64,000 nt of DNA from Clostridia bacterium (GTDB taxonomy: Bacteria; Bacillota; Clostridia; Oscillospirales; CAG-272): assembly GCA_017631085.1 (NCBI GenBank), contig JAGBTY010000017.1, positions 80,971 to 144,970 on the forward strand, written 5' to 3'. Below are positions 40,178 through 48,581 of the stretch, one piece after another. The notes under the pieces were generated by a model. It was given only the letters and a program-made list of their open reading frames with translations, was not told where the DNA came from and made no database searches. Position 1 is the stretch's first letter; each line of letters starts with the position of its first letter. Both the position numbers and the translations under genes were made by a program.

Positions 40178-41461
40178 ATGAATATTGAACAGACAAAAAA
40201 GGCTTTACGTGAGGGTGCTATTGACGAGAAAATTGCTTATATTTACGGCAAAGAGGCAGTAGAGGCTCAAAAAGCAAGATATGAAGCGGCTATCAACGAG
40301 TTTGCCGCAATATACGGTGCTGACAGAGAAATTTCTCTTTTCTCGGTTGCAGGAAGAAGTGAGCTTTCGGGCAACCACACAGACCATAACCACGGATGTG
40401 TTATAGCGGCATCTATCGACCTTGATATAATTGCTGTCGCATCAGAGAGAGAGGACAGCGTTATTCGCGTTAAGAGCGCGGGATTCCCCGAGGACGTTGT
40501 CGATATATCTGAATATACTGCTCCTGTAGAGAAAAAATTCGGCTCGTCGGAATCTATAATTGCGGGAATGTGCGCAGGATTTCGTAAGGACGGATATTCG
40601 GTAGGAGGATTTGATGCATATACTACCTCAAGCGTTCTTAAGGGGTCGGGACTTTCTTCTTCCGCGGCTTTTGAGGATATGATAGGAAATATCCTCAGCC
40701 ATTTCTACAACGATGGCGGTGTAGATAACGTAGAGATAGCAAAGCTTGCGCAGTATTCCGAGAACGTATTCTTCGGTAAGCCCTGCGGACTTATGGATCA
40801 GGTCGCTTGTGCTGTTGGCGGTATTGTAGCTATTGATTTTAAAGATCCCAAGACTCCTGTTATCGAAAAGATGGGGGTTGACATTTCCGGACATGGATTT
40901 AATCTTTGTATTGTAAATACGGGTGGAAACCATGCAGACCTTACAGACGACTATGCATCTGTACCTGCTGAAATGAAGTCGGTTGCAAAACTTCTCGGCT
41001 GTGAGGTGCTTCGTGATGCCGATGAGGATAAGCTTATGTCTTCTGCCGCTTCAATTCGTGAGCAGGTGGGCGACAGAGCGCTTCTTCGTGCATTCCACTT
41101 CTTTAATGAAAACCGCAGAGTTGCAAAGCAAAAGGCAGCTCTTATGGCAGAGGACCTTGATGCCTTTTTCGAGCAGGTAAAGGCTTCGGGACGCTCTTCA
41201 TTCTGCTATTTGCAGAACGTATATACGACCAAGAACGTAAACGAACAGGGACTTTCTTTAGCTCTCTGCGTTGCTGAAAATTACCTTTCGGACAAGAGAG
41301 GTGCTTTCAGAGTTCACGGAGGCGGATTTGCGGGAACGATACAGGCATTTGTGGCTTCAAATGAAGTAGAAGGCTTCCGTCAGAGAATGGATAGCATATT
41401 CGGAGACGGAAAGTGCATAGTGCTCAGAATCCGTCCCGTTGGAGCAGTAAAAGTATTTTAA
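40178..41461 (+). CDS. galK: Galactokinase-family sugar kinase
   Basis: A 427-residue GHMP kinase. The N-terminal galactokinase signature appears as AGRSELSGNHTDHNHG and the ATP-binding glycine-rich loop as LKGSGLSSSAAFE; the C-terminal GGGFAGTIQAFV segment is the third GHMP motif. It phosphorylates galactose or a similar sugar at C1. Its placement after the fucI operon suggests general host- or plant-glycan sugar use, but it has its own promoter. ATG at 40178 has GGAGGA 7 nt upstream; upstream in-frame ATGs lack one. Confidence 0.85.
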   Translation: MNIEQTKKALREGAIDEKIAYIYGKEAVEAQKARYEAAINEFAAIYGADREISLFSVAGRSELSGNHTDHNHGCVIAASIDLDIIAVASEREDSVIRVKSAGFPEDVVDISEYTAPVEKKFGSSESIIAGMCAGFRKDGYSVGGFDAYTTSSVLKGSGLSSSAAFEDMIGNILSHFYNDGGVDNVEIAKLAQYSENVFFGKPCGLMDQVACAVGGIVAIDFKDPKTPVIEKMGVDISGHGFNLCIVNTGGNHADLTDDYASVPAEMKSVAKLLGCEVLRDADEDKLMSSAASIREQVGDRALLRAFHFFNENRRVAKQKAALMAEDLDAFFEQVKASGRSSFCYLQNVYTTKNVNEQGLSLALCVAENYLSDKRGAFRVHGGGFAGTIQAFVASNEVEGFRQRMDSIFGDGKCIVLRIRPVGAVKVF

Positions 41462-41479
41462 TTTAAAAAGAGAGTGCAA

Positions 41480-42265
41480 ATGGGAAAAAATTACAGGCTT
41501 GTTGCTCTCTATTCGGGTTCACGAGGCAATGCGACCTACTTTTCGGCAAAGGGTACGTCGATACTCATAGATGCTGGGAAAAGCGCATCAGCTCTTTCCT
41601 CTGCACTTAAAAGCATCGGCTCGTCTATTGACGAGATAAGCGCTGTGTTTGTTACCCACGAGCATTGTGACCATACTTCAGCTCTTGATGTTATTTCAAA
41701 AAAATCACCGAGACCGATACATATAATGGAAGGGTCGGCGCAGCTTTTTGACAGACGTCCCGATTCATTCGTGCATAACGCTATGATACGTCACGGTGAG
41801 CTTTTTTCGGAAAGGATCGGAGAGCTTACGATAAAAGCTTTCAGGACCTCTCACGACAGTCGAATGAGTGTAGGTTACAGAATAGAATTTGAGGACGGCG
41901 GGGAGAATGTAGCGGTGGGAGTTGCCACCGATATGGGATACGTGTCCGACGAGGTCATAGAAGGGCTTTCGGGTTGCGAAGCGGTGGTGATTGAGGCAAA
42001 TCACGACGTGGAGATGCTAAAGGAGGGAAGATATCCCTACGAGCTAAAAAAGAGGATACTCTCGAGGAAAGGACATCTTTCAAACACCGATAGCGCATCT
42101 CTTGCTCTGACACTTGCTGACAGAGGAACAAAGGGATTTATACTTGCGCATTTGAGCGAGGAAAATAATCGTCCTGAAATAGCATACGACGAGATAAGCT
42201 CTGTACTTGCGGATGTGGACGTCAGACTTGCAGTAGCAACACCAGATGCCCCTGTGGAGCTTTAA
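41480..42265 (+). CDS. WalJ/YycJ-like MBL-fold hydrolase
   Basis: A 261-residue metallo-beta-lactamase-fold protein. The start SGSRGNATYF and the metal motif THEHCDHTSAL (HxHxDH) are those of YycJ/WalJ, a dsDNA 5'-3' exonuclease-like protein near the walRK genes in Bacillus. Here it sits before rlmH, as in many Bacillota. Start at the ATG 41480; a GTG two codons earlier is possible. The next gene begins 8 nt after its end. Confidence 0.83.
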   Translation: MGKNYRLVALYSGSRGNATYFSAKGTSILIDAGKSASALSSALKSIGSSIDEISAVFVTHEHCDHTSALDVISKKSPRPIHIMEGSAQLFDRRPDSFVHNAMIRHGELFSERIGELTIKAFRTSHDSRMSVGYRIEFEDGGENVAVGVATDMGYVSDEVIEGLSGCEAVVIEANHDVEMLKEGRYPYELKKRILSRKGHLSNTDSASLALTLADRGTKGFILAHLSEENNRPEIAYDEISSVLADVDVRLAVATPDAPVEL

Positions 42266-42273
42266 GGAGAAAA

Positions 42274-42753
42274 ATGGTAAACGTAAAGCTGATAACGGTA
42301 GGAAATCTCAAAGAAAGTTATTTGCGTGAAGCAGCAGCCGAGTACGTAAAAAGGCTTGGAGGCTTTTGCAAATTCGAGGAGATACAGCTAAAAGAGGAAA
42401 GAGTGTCGGAAGATCCGAGTGAGAACGAAATAAAGAACGTTCTTGAAAAGGAAGCCGATAAAATACTTCGAGAGCTGCCGACGAGAGCACTTAAGATTGC
42501 CATGTGTGTTGAAGGCAAACAATATTCTTCGGAGGAGCTTGCGAGACTGCTCGATAAGGGTGCAGAGGAAGCGGGAAGCATATGCTTTATTATCGGAAGC
42601 TCATACGGACTTTCGGAAAGAGTAAAGTCGAGCTGTGACATTCGTATGTCGGTGTCAAAGCTGACCTTTCCCCATCAGCTCATGAGAGTGTTGCTTCTTG
42701 AAGCGGTATACAGAGGATTTAATATTTCAAAGGGTACGAAGTACCATAAATAA
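42274..42753 (+). CDS. rlmH: 23S rRNA pseudouridine(1915)-N3-methyltransferase
   Basis: A 159-residue SPOUT methyltransferase that methylates pseudouridine 1915 of 23S rRNA in assembled ribosomes. The family end SKLTFPHQLMRVLLLEAVYRGFNISKGTKYHK is intact, and FIIGSSYGLSE is the SAM-binding knot. Start has AAGGAG directly upstream. Usually paired with walJ as here. Confidence 0.96.
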   Translation: MVNVKLITVGNLKESYLREAAAEYVKRLGGFCKFEEIQLKEERVSEDPSENEIKNVLEKEADKILRELPTRALKIAMCVEGKQYSSEELARLLDKGAEEAGSICFIIGSSYGLSERVKSSCDIRMSVSKLTFPHQLMRVLLLEAVYRGFNISKGTKYHK

Positions 42754-42754
42754 C

Positions 42755-42791
42755 AAAAAAGCAAGGCGTGAAATACCGCCTTGTTTTTTTT
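42755..42791 (+). terminator. Terminator of rlmH
   Basis: CAAGGCG/CGCCTTG stem with an 8-nt loop, A-run before and eight or more Ts after. Confidence 0.85.
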
Positions 42792-42833
42792 ATAGTCATA
42801 TCTACCGTTTTCGAAAATTTTATTCCTTTAACC

Positions 42834-42874
42834 GCGCGGGACGCCGAGGACGTCGTCCCCTACAATTAAATAAG
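42834..42874 (+). repeat. REP-type palindrome, copy A
   Basis: Contains CGCGGGACGCCGAGGACG and TCGTCCCCTACAATTAAATA. The core GGGACG/CGTCCC is an inverted repeat. Confidence 0.8.
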
Positions 42875-42945
42875 GAAAAACCCGAAAAAGAGGTTAACCA
42901 TATGTTCACGTCGAGAGGTATGTATAAAATTTATTCTATCTCGGT

Positions 42946-42983
42946 GTGCGGACAGTCGAGACGCCTGTCCCTACAATCAAATA
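42946..42983 (+). repeat. REP-type palindrome, diverged copy B
   Basis: Variant with GGACAG/CTGTCC ends and the same CCCTACAAT-AAATA tail as copy A; core differs. Confidence 0.6.
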
Positions 42984-43056
42984 TAGGTGTTCCTCAAAAA
43001 TATTGGTTAACCCCTCGTTTACGGCGAACGATATGTGAAAATTATATCTATTCACC

Positions 43057-43084
43057 GTAGGGGACGACGTCCTCGGCGTCCCGC
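43057..43084 (-). repeat. REP-type palindrome, copy C (inverted)
   Basis: Reverse-orientation copy of the core (GTAGGGGACGACGTCCTCGG and flank), 45 bp upstream of the small RNA promoter. Confidence 0.8.
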
Positions 43085-43128
43085 AAAAACAATGGTTCTC
43101 GCGAAACACATATAATATTTTTTATGCG

Positions 43129-43157
43129 TTGACAAATAGCTCCAAGCATGATATAAT
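43129..43157 (+). promoter_or_regulatory. Promoter of the small RNA candidate
   Basis: TTGACA (43129-43134) and TATAAT (43152-43157) with 17 bp; perfect hexamers. Confidence 0.75.
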
Positions 43158-43163
43158 AAATAT

Positions 43164-43317
43164 GCCAAACAAACTTAATATACAGTCAAGGTCGGAATCC
43201 AATCCTTCAAAATGATGAAGCTTGCCTTTCTTCCCTTCGGCGCTTCTGTAAATAACCCTCGGAAATAAATACATTAATTAAAAAAGACCACCTGCACGAT
43301 GCAGATGGTCTTTTTTT
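43164..43317 (+). ncRNA. Orphan small RNA candidate
   Basis: A transcript of about 150 nt is framed by a consensus promoter and an intrinsic terminator (43281-43317), with no gene on the same strand before 44.5 kb. It can form CTTCA/TGAAG and GAAGC..GCC/GGC..GCTTC stems, and it contains a tiny ORF, 43212-43268, encoding MMKLAFLPFGASVNNPRK (18 residues) without a clear ribosome binding site. It does not resemble tmRNA, RNase P, 4.5S or a riboswitch that I recognise. It lies inside a cluster of REP-type palindromes. Confidence 0.5.
43281..43317 (+). terminator. Terminator of the small RNA candidate
   Basis: GACCA-CTGC/GCAG-TGGTC stem (one internal mismatch), A-run before and seven Ts after. 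Confidence 0.85.
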
Positions 43318-43336
43318 CAGGATTTTACCCTTTCAT

Positions 43337-43404
43337 CGCGCGGGACGCCGAGGACGTCGTGAGACGGGACGCCGAGGACGTCGTCCCCTACAATTAAATA
43401 AGGC
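43337..43404 (+). repeat. REP-type palindrome, tandem copies D1 and D2
   Basis: Two near-identical units, GGGACGCCGAGGACGTCGT at 43339-43360 and again from 43366, the second with the CCCCTACAATTAAATA tail. The tail reaches into the 3' end of ylbJ. Confidence 0.8.
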
Positions 43405-44443
43405 CCCCCTTGCAATTACATAAAAATTGAGAAATGACAAGAAGTAAAAGAAAGGAAATGGCGGACGCGAGCAGCTTGGCACAGAAAAGGGGAAGATATT
43501 TTACCGTCTCGCCGTTTTTTGTGTCGCATACGCTGATTATCTGAAAATGCACCGACAGTCCTGAAAAACCGAGAATCGCTCCGTATAAGGACAAAAGGAC
43601 GGAGTGTGGCAGTGCGGTATCAAGTGAAAAGAGTCCGCCTGTAAGCTCGAGAGCTCCGAAAATGAGTGAGATAATGGCGTCGGGCATAGAAAAATACGAC
43701 TTGAATATTGCTCCGAGGCTTCCCGATACGGTTGAAAAAAATGTGACGAAGCCGCAAACGTAAAGCATGGCAAGTGAGGAGGACTTGACCGACTCTGTAA
43801 GCAACAAGGCAATCGATGGGGTAGTTGTTTTTTTTTCTTTCAAATAATAAGATGCTTTTTCGGAAAAGGACGGAGGAAATGCCCACTTTGCTATAACTCC
43901 AACCATAATTGACGATAAAACTATTGCCGAATAGAGCAAAATTCCTATTTTTGTGCTTCCTAACCGTTCTCTCCCAAGAGTTATTACAGTAAACGCAAGT
44001 CCTGCGTTTGACGAAAGACAGACGAGTCTTGTCAGCTCAGACAAGGTCAGCTTTCCTTGCTCGTAAAGACTCATTCCCATCCTTGCACCGATAGGAAAAC
44101 CGCATAGTGTTCCAACAACGAAGGCGCATCCTGCGTCACCCGACATACCGAGTATTTTACGTGACGGTTTTTCGAGAAGCCTTGCAGGATATGAAGCAAG
44201 ACCCGATTTCACAGATAGCTCTGACACTATCATAAAGGGAAAGAGTGATGGCAGAAGGCTTCCGACACAAAGAGACAGTCCTTTTTTTACGGAGGCAGTT
44301 GCGATCGCCGGATTTTTTAGAAGAAGGAAAAGGATAAATCCACACATAAGAGCGGATATGATAGGTTTTTTTGCAACACTATCCCGATTTGTCTTTAAAG
44401 GTTTATATCTGTTTTTTGTGACGTGTATTTCCTCTCGTGTCAT
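43394..44443 (-). CDS. ylbJ: Sporulation integral membrane protein YlbJ
   Basis: A 349-residue polytopic membrane protein needed for spore cortex formation in B. subtilis and expressed under sigma-E. The recognisable segments are SLLPSLFPFMIVSEL near the start, GTLCGFPIGARM, LSSNAGLAF, and a gate-like C-terminal half. The ATG at 44443 has AGAGGG about 9 nt upstream; longer readings are possible in frame. It is divergent from yqfC-yqfD with an 87-bp gap, so sporulation promoters probably lie back to back. The C-terminus (ISQFLCNCKGGLI) is encoded partly by the REP tail, so this end may be recently altered. Confidence 0.85.
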   Translation of the reverse strand: MTREEIHVTKNRYKPLKTNRDSVAKKPIISALMCGFILFLLLKNPAIATASVKKGLSLCVGSLLPSLFPFMIVSELSVKSGLASYPARLLEKPSRKILGMSGDAGCAFVVGTLCGFPIGARMGMSLYEQGKLTLSELTRLVCLSSNAGLAFTVITLGRERLGSTKIGILLYSAIVLSSIMVGVIAKWAFPPSFSEKASYYLKEKKTTTPSIALLLTESVKSSSLAMLYVCGFVTFFSTVSGSLGAIFKSYFSMPDAIISLIFGALELTGGLFSLDTALPHSVLLSLYGAILGFSGLSVHFQIISVCDTKNGETVKYLPLFCAKLLASAISFLLLLVISQFLCNCKGGLI

Positions 44444-44530
44444 TTGGAGTACCCTCTTTCGCATAAAATAAATTGCTGTTTGGTTAAAATTTACGGACAG
44501 TTGGATAATTTTATGCGGGAGGTCATGGGT

Positions 44531-44824
44531 ATGAAAGAAAAAAAGAAAGACAAGGGAGCTCTTGAGCGTATATGTCGCCGTTTTGATATTCCATGCGACG
44601 TACTTCCCGGGGGAAGTCTTGTTACGGTACGCGGCAGAGGTCAGGTGACAGTGGGCGGAAGCCGAAGAATACTCGAATATACAAAAGAGAGGATAAGGAT
44701 AGGTTTGTCCTCCGGGCAGGTGGTCATATGCGGAAGAGAGCTTGAGTGTATATCCTACGGAGTTGGGCAAATATCTGCCGAGGGAATCATTGATTCGGTA
44801 AGCTTTTCGGAGGAGGATTTTTAA
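44531..44824 (+). CDS. yqfC: Sporulation protein YqfC
   Basis: A 97-residue protein of the YabP/YqfC family, expressed in the mother cell. Features are the conserved ELxxxG and hydrophobic strands (IRIGLSSGQVVICGRELECISYGVGQISAEG). The ATG at 44531 has GGGAGG 8 nt upstream. Function in sporulation is established by phenotype; the mechanism is poorly known. It is followed immediately by yqfD. Confidence 0.88.
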   Translation: MKEKKKDKGALERICRRFDIPCDVLPGGSLVTVRGRGQVTVGGSRRILEYTKERIRIGLSSGQVVICGRELECISYGVGQISAEGIIDSVSFSEEDF

Positions 44825-46024
44825 GTGAGACCTTTTCTTTTTTTGTTTGGATATAAGCACATGAGAGTAAAAAAACGTGACCTTGAAAGATTTATAGAGC
44901 TTTGCGGTAAAGCGGGGCTCGTATACCGAGACATGAGGTTTAGGGAGGCTTATTGCGAATTTATCTGTACCTATTTTACTGCGCGGAGCATTATCGCGTT
45001 ATCGGTCAGCCATGGGATAGAGGTCGAGACGGTGAGAGAGGCGGGAATCCCCGCGCTCTTTAGCAGATACAAAAAAAGATATGGGTTGATCATTGGCGCG
45101 GCTGCTTTCGTTTTTATAATTTTTTTGTCGTCGTCAGTCATATGGGATATAAGGATAGACGGAGAACGACGTCTTTCTGAAAAAGAGGCTAAGGAGATCC
45201 TTCGGGAGAACGGACTTTACGTAGGAAAGTTAAAAAGAGGACTTGACACCGACAAGATAGAAAATAGAACGCTTATTTTCTCCGATGATATTTCATGGAT
45301 AAGTGTAAATATTACGGGAACTGTGGCAGAGGTGGAGATACGCGAGACAGAACCATTTCCCGAGGAGGACGAAAGCGATGCGTGGGATGCGGGAAACCTC
45401 GTAGCATCGCGGGGTGGCAAGATACTTTATTTTGAGGACGTAAGAGGAAATATTGTCACCGAGGTTGGAGAGACGGTCAGCGAAGGACAGCTTCTTGTTG
45501 GAGGAGTTTACGGCTCGGAGACGTCGGGTGACCGTTATACCGTGGCGAAAGGCAGGGTGATTGCCGAGACCGAAAGAGAATTTCGAGTGGAGATACCCCT
45601 TTATTACGAGGAAAAAATGTTTACGGGGCGTATGTGGAGCGAAAAATATTTGATTTTTTTTGAAAAAGAAGTAAAATTTTTCTCAAACTGTGGAAATTCA
45701 TATAAGAGTTGTGATACAATATATAAGGAAGAGGAATATACCCCTTTAAATCCATTCGAACTCGGAGAGCTTCCCATAGGAATAAAGACGGTCAGATATA
45801 TGGAATATACGGCGGTGAGGCTTGAGAGAGCCGAGGAAACGGCGGCGGGGATGGCAAAGAGCCGTCTCGGCGAGATGATACGCGAGGAGCTTCTCGACGG
45901 TGAGGTAATGAGCATGAGCTACGAGGGGTATATTGAAGGAGAGAATTACGTTCTTATTTGTCGCGCAAGATGCCGTGAAAATATAGCGCAAGAGGTGGAA
46001 ATAGAACTGTCCTTCATAAAATAA
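44825..46024 (+). CDS. yqfD: Sporulation protein YqfD
   Basis: A 399-residue protein with one transmembrane helix (LIIGAAAFVFIIFLSSSVIW, about residues 85-106) and a large extracytoplasmic domain. It is the usual partner of yqfC in sigma-E operons. Segments such as WDIRIDGERRLSEKEAKEIL and WISVNITGTVAEVEIRE match the family. The start is GTG at 44825, right after the yqfC stop, with GGAGGA 7 nt upstream. Confidence 0.9.
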   Translation: MRPFLFLFGYKHMRVKKRDLERFIELCGKAGLVYRDMRFREAYCEFICTYFTARSIIALSVSHGIEVETVREAGIPALFSRYKKRYGLIIGAAAFVFIIFLSSSVIWDIRIDGERRLSEKEAKEILRENGLYVGKLKRGLDTDKIENRTLIFSDDISWISVNITGTVAEVEIRETEPFPEEDESDAWDAGNLVASRGGKILYFEDVRGNIVTEVGETVSEGQLLVGGVYGSETSGDRYTVAKGRVIAETEREFRVEIPLYYEEKMFTGRMWSEKYLIFFEKEVKFFSNCGNSYKSCDTIYKEEEYTPLNPFELGELPIGIKTVRYMEYTAVRLERAEETAAGMAKSRLGEMIREELLDGEVMSMSYEGYIEGENYVLICRARCRENIAQEVEIELSFIK

Positions 46025-46035
46025 CGGAGGTTTAG

Positions 46036-47076
46036 ATGGAGCAGGTAACAGTAAAGATAGACAACAGCGAAATAACGGCAAGGCTTTTTGGAAGCTTTGA
46101 TATAAATGTGAGAATGGTCGAAAAGGCGTTTGGCGTAAAGATACACAACAGACAGGGAGAGGGAAGCGATGCTGTGGTCATAAGCGGAGAAGACAGAGAA
46201 AGTCTTCGGATGGCGTCTGATGCTGTAAGATATCTTAAAAATATGGCGAACTACAACGAGGAGCTTTCCGAGCAGCAGGTTGGGTACGTTATCAATATGG
46301 TAAGAGACGGCAAGGAAAAAGAGCTTGACGGACTTGACGGAGACTGTATATGCATAACCACTCGCGGCAGACCTATAAAGGCAAAGACGGTAGGTCAGAG
46401 ACGATACGTTGAGGCTATTGAGAAAAACACCATCGTATTTGGTATAGGCCCTGCGGGAACGGGAAAGACCTTTCTTGCAGTGGCAATGGCTGTAAAGGCT
46501 TTGCGTGATAAGCAGGTGTCGAGAATAATTCTCACAAGACCAGCGATCGAGGCGGGGGAGAAGCTTGGATTTCTGCCGGGTGATCTTCAAAGCAAGATAG
46601 ACCCCTATCTTCGTCCCTTGTACGACGCAATGTTCGAGATGATGGGAGCTGAGAATTATGCCCGTCAGCTTGAAAAGGGAATTATTGAAATAGCGCCTCT
46701 TGCCTACATGAGAGGTCGAACGCTTGACGATTGTTTCATAATTCTTGACGAAGCGCAGAACGCCACTCCCGAGCAGATGAAGATGTTTCTCACAAGACTC
46801 GGAGGAGGCTCAAAGGCGGTAATAACGGGAGACCTTACCCAGACTGACCTGCCATCAGGACAGAAGAGTGGACTTTCGGTGGCTGTAAAGATACTTGCGG
46901 AGGTAGAGGACATAGCCATACACGCGTTTACCGACAGAGACGTGGTAAGACACAAGCTTGTGCAAAGAATAATTCAGGCTTATGAAAAATACGAAAAGGC
47001 GGGAGCGGAGAGACGCGCCGCTGCAGTTCAGAATAAAAAACAAGACAGACAGGAAAGGAACGGGTACGGAAGATGA
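46036..47076 (+). CDS. PhoH-family ATPase (YqfE/PhoL type)
   Basis: A 346-residue cytosolic protein. The N-terminal KH-like region is followed by the PhoH ATPase domain with GPAGTGKTFLA (Walker A), VSRIILTRPAIEAGE, DCFIILDEAQN (Walker B) and GGSKAVITGDLTQTDLP. PhoH proteins probably act on RNA, and this one is always near ybeY. The start has GGAGG; the end overlaps ybeY. Confidence 0.93.
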   Translation: MEQVTVKIDNSEITARLFGSFDINVRMVEKAFGVKIHNRQGEGSDAVVISGEDRESLRMASDAVRYLKNMANYNEELSEQQVGYVINMVRDGKEKELDGLDGDCICITTRGRPIKAKTVGQRRYVEAIEKNTIVFGIGPAGTGKTFLAVAMAVKALRDKQVSRIILTRPAIEAGEKLGFLPGDLQSKIDPYLRPLYDAMFEMMGAENYARQLEKGIIEIAPLAYMRGRTLDDCFIILDEAQNATPEQMKMFLTRLGGGSKAVITGDLTQTDLPSGQKSGLSVAVKILAEVEDIAIHAFTDRDVVRHKLVQRIIQAYEKYEKAGAERRAAAVQNKKQDRQERNGYGR

Positions 47077-47558
47077 AGCCAAAGACAATGATATATTTTA
47101 TGAACGATCAGGATAAAAATGAGATAAGCTATAAGCTCAAAATGCTTATGCGCAGTGCGGTGGTTGCAACTCTTGCGTATGAGAATTTTCACAACGACTG
47201 TCAGGTGTCCCTGACATTTACCGACAATGAGGGTATAAAGAAGCTTAATAGCGAATTCAGAGGGATAGACTCTGCCACCGATGTGCTCTCATTTCCTCTT
47301 ATTGATTTCTGCGGAGGTGAAGAGCCGCCTGCAGACGAGCATGAGATAATGCTCGGAGATATAGTTATCTCTCTCCAGCGTGCAGAGGAGCAGGCGAAGG
47401 AATTCGGACACAGCTTCGAGCGAGAGGCGGCATTCCTTTGCGTTCATTCCATGCTTCACCTCCTTGGTTATGACCACGTAGACAGCGAGGAGGACGACCT
47501 TGAAATGAGAAGAAGACAGAGCGAGATACTTGATAGTATTGGACTTTCGGTAAAATAA
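47073..47558 (+). CDS. ybeY: Endoribonuclease YbeY
   Basis: A 161-residue zinc-dependent endoribonuclease that matures 16S rRNA and controls ribosome quality. The zinc motif HSMLHLLGYDH (HxxxHxxxxxH) is intact. The start overlaps the phoH stop by 4 bp; a second in-frame ATG (MIYFMNDQ) would also fit. In most Clostridia a PgpH-type HD hydrolase stands between phoH and ybeY; here it is absent. Confidence 0.93.
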   Translation: MKPKTMIYFMNDQDKNEISYKLKMLMRSAVVATLAYENFHNDCQVSLTFTDNEGIKKLNSEFRGIDSATDVLSFPLIDFCGGEEPPADEHEIMLGDIVISLQRAEEQAKEFGHSFEREAAFLCVHSMLHLLGYDHVDSEEDDLEMRRRQSEILDSIGLSVK

Positions 47559-47571
47559 GGAGAGATAGGAC

Positions 47572-48459
47572 ATGAAAAGAACGGGATTTATTGCAATAGT
47601 AGGACGTCCAAACGTAGGAAAATCAACTCTGCTCAATTCCTTTTTGGGTGAGAAGGTGGCAATAGTATCGAATAAGCCACAGACTACGAGAAACAGAATA
47701 ACGGGAATATGTACAAAGGGCGAGGATCAGTATGTTTTCCTTGATACACCCGGTATGCACGAGCCGAAGAATCGACTTGGTGAATTTATGGTAAAGGAAG
47801 CCGACTCCTCAATGAGAAGCGCAGATGCGGTAATTCTCGTAGTAGACGTTGCCAAGGAGGTAACGGCAGTCGAGAAGAACGTTATCGATTTTCTGAAAAA
47901 GAGCGAGACACCAAGTGTTCTCGCAATAAACAAGATAGATATGTGTCAGCGAGAGGAGCTTGCCGAGAAGATAAGCGAATATGCGGCGTTGCATGATTTT
48001 GACGCCTTTGTACCGATATGCGCGAAGAACGGAAAGAACGTGGATGAGGTTCTCGGAGAATGCTCGAAATTCCTCTCGGAATCTCAGTGGTTCTTTCCCG
48101 AGGACATGATAACCGACCAGCCCGAGAGACAGATAGCTGCCGAGATAATAAGAGAAAAGATACTCAGAACTCTCAACAAGGAGGTACCTCACGGAACAGC
48201 GGTAGTCATAGAGGAATTTAAGGACGAGGGAACTCTTGTCAGTATCAGAGCCGAGATATTCTGCGAAAAAACTTCTCATAAGGGAATAATCGTTGGCAAG
48301 GGTGGTGCGTCGCTGAAGCTTATCGGAAGCTATGCGAGAGCGGACCTTGAAAAGCTTCTCGGTACAAAGGTATATCTTAACCTTTGGGTAAAGGTAAAAG
48401 AAAACTGGAGAGAAAGCGCGAATACTGTAGGAAACTTCGGATACAGAAGCGAAGAGTGA
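47572..48459 (+). CDS. era: GTPase Era
   Basis: A 295-residue Ras-like GTPase for 30S subunit assembly. The G1 motif is GRPNVGKST, G3 DTPG, G4 NKID, and the C-terminal KH domain (about 215-295) that binds the 3' end of 16S rRNA contains IIVGKGGASLKLIG. Normal length. ybeY-era is the usual pair, and dgkA and cdd are not between them. The start has GGAGAG. Confidence 0.95.
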   Translation: MKRTGFIAIVGRPNVGKSTLLNSFLGEKVAIVSNKPQTTRNRITGICTKGEDQYVFLDTPGMHEPKNRLGEFMVKEADSSMRSADAVILVVDVAKEVTAVEKNVIDFLKKSETPSVLAINKIDMCQREELAEKISEYAALHDFDAFVPICAKNGKNVDEVLGECSKFLSESQWFFPEDMITDQPERQIAAEIIREKILRTLNKEVPHGTAVVIEEFKDEGTLVSIRAEIFCEKTSHKGIIVGKGGASLKLIGSYARADLEKLLGTKVYLNLWVKVKENWRESANTVGNFGYRSEE

Positions 48460-48581
48460 CTATCTTCGGTTGCAACAAGTCTTTGCGGAAAATCCGATCC
48501 GGCTCGCTAGCGGAGGGGATCGCTCCTCCCGCAAGAGAGCCTTAAACACAAAAACAAACCAAGAAAAAGAGGGGATAGCCG

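Noticed and set aside
42834-43404. Repeats resembling a CRISPR array
   Set aside because: Copies are irregularly spaced, one is inverted, spacers are not uniform in length, and no cas gene is present.
48460-48581. Riboswitch between era and recO
   Set aside because: A GC-rich hairpin is present but no known aptamer pattern was seen.
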